Assembly: GCA_035714115.1 (NCBI GenBank)
Contig: DASTMO010000080.1
Location: 1 to 64,000 of the forward strand
Source: CAMAVH01 sp035714115
GTDB taxonomy: Bacteria > Pseudomonadota > Alphaproteobacteria > SMXQ01
Length of the DNA: 64,000 nt
Reading direction: 5' to 3'
The stretch's first letter is position 1; each line of letters begins with the position of its first letter. The translations under genes and the position numbers were made by a program. Positions 63,852-64,000 of the stretch are shown piece after piece. The notes under the pieces were generated by a model. That model did no database searches, was not told where the DNA came from, and saw only the letters and a list, made by a program, of their open reading frames with translations.

Positions 63852-64000
63852 ATGCCTAAGACCATCGGCGTGATCGTCGGCAGCATTCGCGCCGAATCGA
63901 TCAATCGCAAATTCGCCAAAGCGCTGGAAAAACTGGCCGGCGACCGTCTCGTTTTCAAATATCTGCGGATCGACAACCTGCCGCTGCACAGCCAAGACCT
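63852..64000 (+). CDS. NADPH-dependent FMN reductase-like protein, N-terminal part (runs off the right edge)
   Basis: The first 49 codons, MPKTIGVIVGSIRAESINRK and FAKALEKLAG, then LRIDNLPLHSQD, match the flavodoxin-like FMN reductases: GSIRxxSxNRK is the FMN phosphate loop. It may supply reduced flavin or act on a quinone. It starts 126 bases after the ThDP enzyme on the same strand. Confidence 0.88.
   Translation, partial: MPKTIGVIVGSIRAESINRKFAKALEKLAGDRLVFKYLRIDNLPLHSQD

Overview
The window is high-GC (roughly 60-65%), gene-dense chromosomal DNA of a proteobacterium, most likely an alphaproteobacterium. Pointers are the nuoABCD order, the tig-clpP-clpX-lon-HU block, a sigma54-type glnB-glnA unit, and a suf operon led by an Rrf2/IscR-like regulator and containing a SufU-type scaffold. 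Genus cannot be fixed by eye; Hyphomicrobiales- or Rhodospirillales-type bacteria are both possible. There is no CRISPR array, insertion sequence, prophage or integrase, so this looks like core chromosome with catabolic gene clusters set into it.

Layout. 1-1942 (minus): start of the complex I operon, nuoA-B-C and the first 112 codons of nuoD. 2303-3419: tRNA-Asp, an arylmalonate-decarboxylase/maleate-isomerase-like protein lacking both family cysteines, and tRNA-Val. 3530-10723 (minus): HU, lon, clpX, clpP, trigger factor (with an unusual His-rich insert) and tRNA-Leu. 10.9-13.3 kb: two small hypothetical genes and the bifunctional NAD(P)H-hydrate repair enzyme. 13.4-24 kb: D-amino-acid dehydrogenase, then an aromatic-type catabolic cluster (IclR regulator, type I extradiol dioxygenase, FAH-family hydrolase, MhpA-like flavin hydroxylase, two periplasmic TctC-type receptors, a decarboxylase-like amidohydrolase and a second FAH hydrolase). 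24-28.7 kb: a hybrid sensor kinase divergent from an HtrA-like protein with a degenerate catalytic triad, then a nitroreductase and tRNA-His. 28.7-39 kb: glnB-glnA behind a candidate sigma54 promoter, a membrane protein, a two-repeat secreted protein of unknown function, parE, two related lipoproteins and a DEAD-box RNA helicase. 39-42.2 kb: second small catabolic cluster (TauD-like dioxygenase, FAH hydrolase, MDR oxidoreductase). 42.2-50.4 kb: folE, an SDR, and an eight-gene suf operon preceded by a near-perfect 25-bp IscR type-1-like palindrome. 50.4-56.5 kb: hydrolases, two TetR regulators with visible operators, dusA, a GFA protein, an MFS transporter and a 53-residue membrane miniprotein. 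56.6-64 kb: third catabolic cluster (UbiD-like decarboxylase, TctC receptor, TauD-like dioxygenase, MarR regulator, TctC receptor, ThDP enzyme, start of an FMN reductase).

How the genes work together. The three catabolic clusters share a theme: solute receptors of the tripartite tricarboxylate type (four in all, none with the membrane subunits TctA/TctB), paired with oxygenases, FAH-fold hydrolases and decarboxylases, each with its own regulator or candidate operator where one is visible. The substrates cannot be read from the sequence. The most unusual proteins are three that keep a recognisable fold but have lost catalytic residues (racemase-fold protein, HtrA-like protein, SDR after folE), the His-rich trigger factor, and the duplicated secreted protein at 32.1-33.6 kb.
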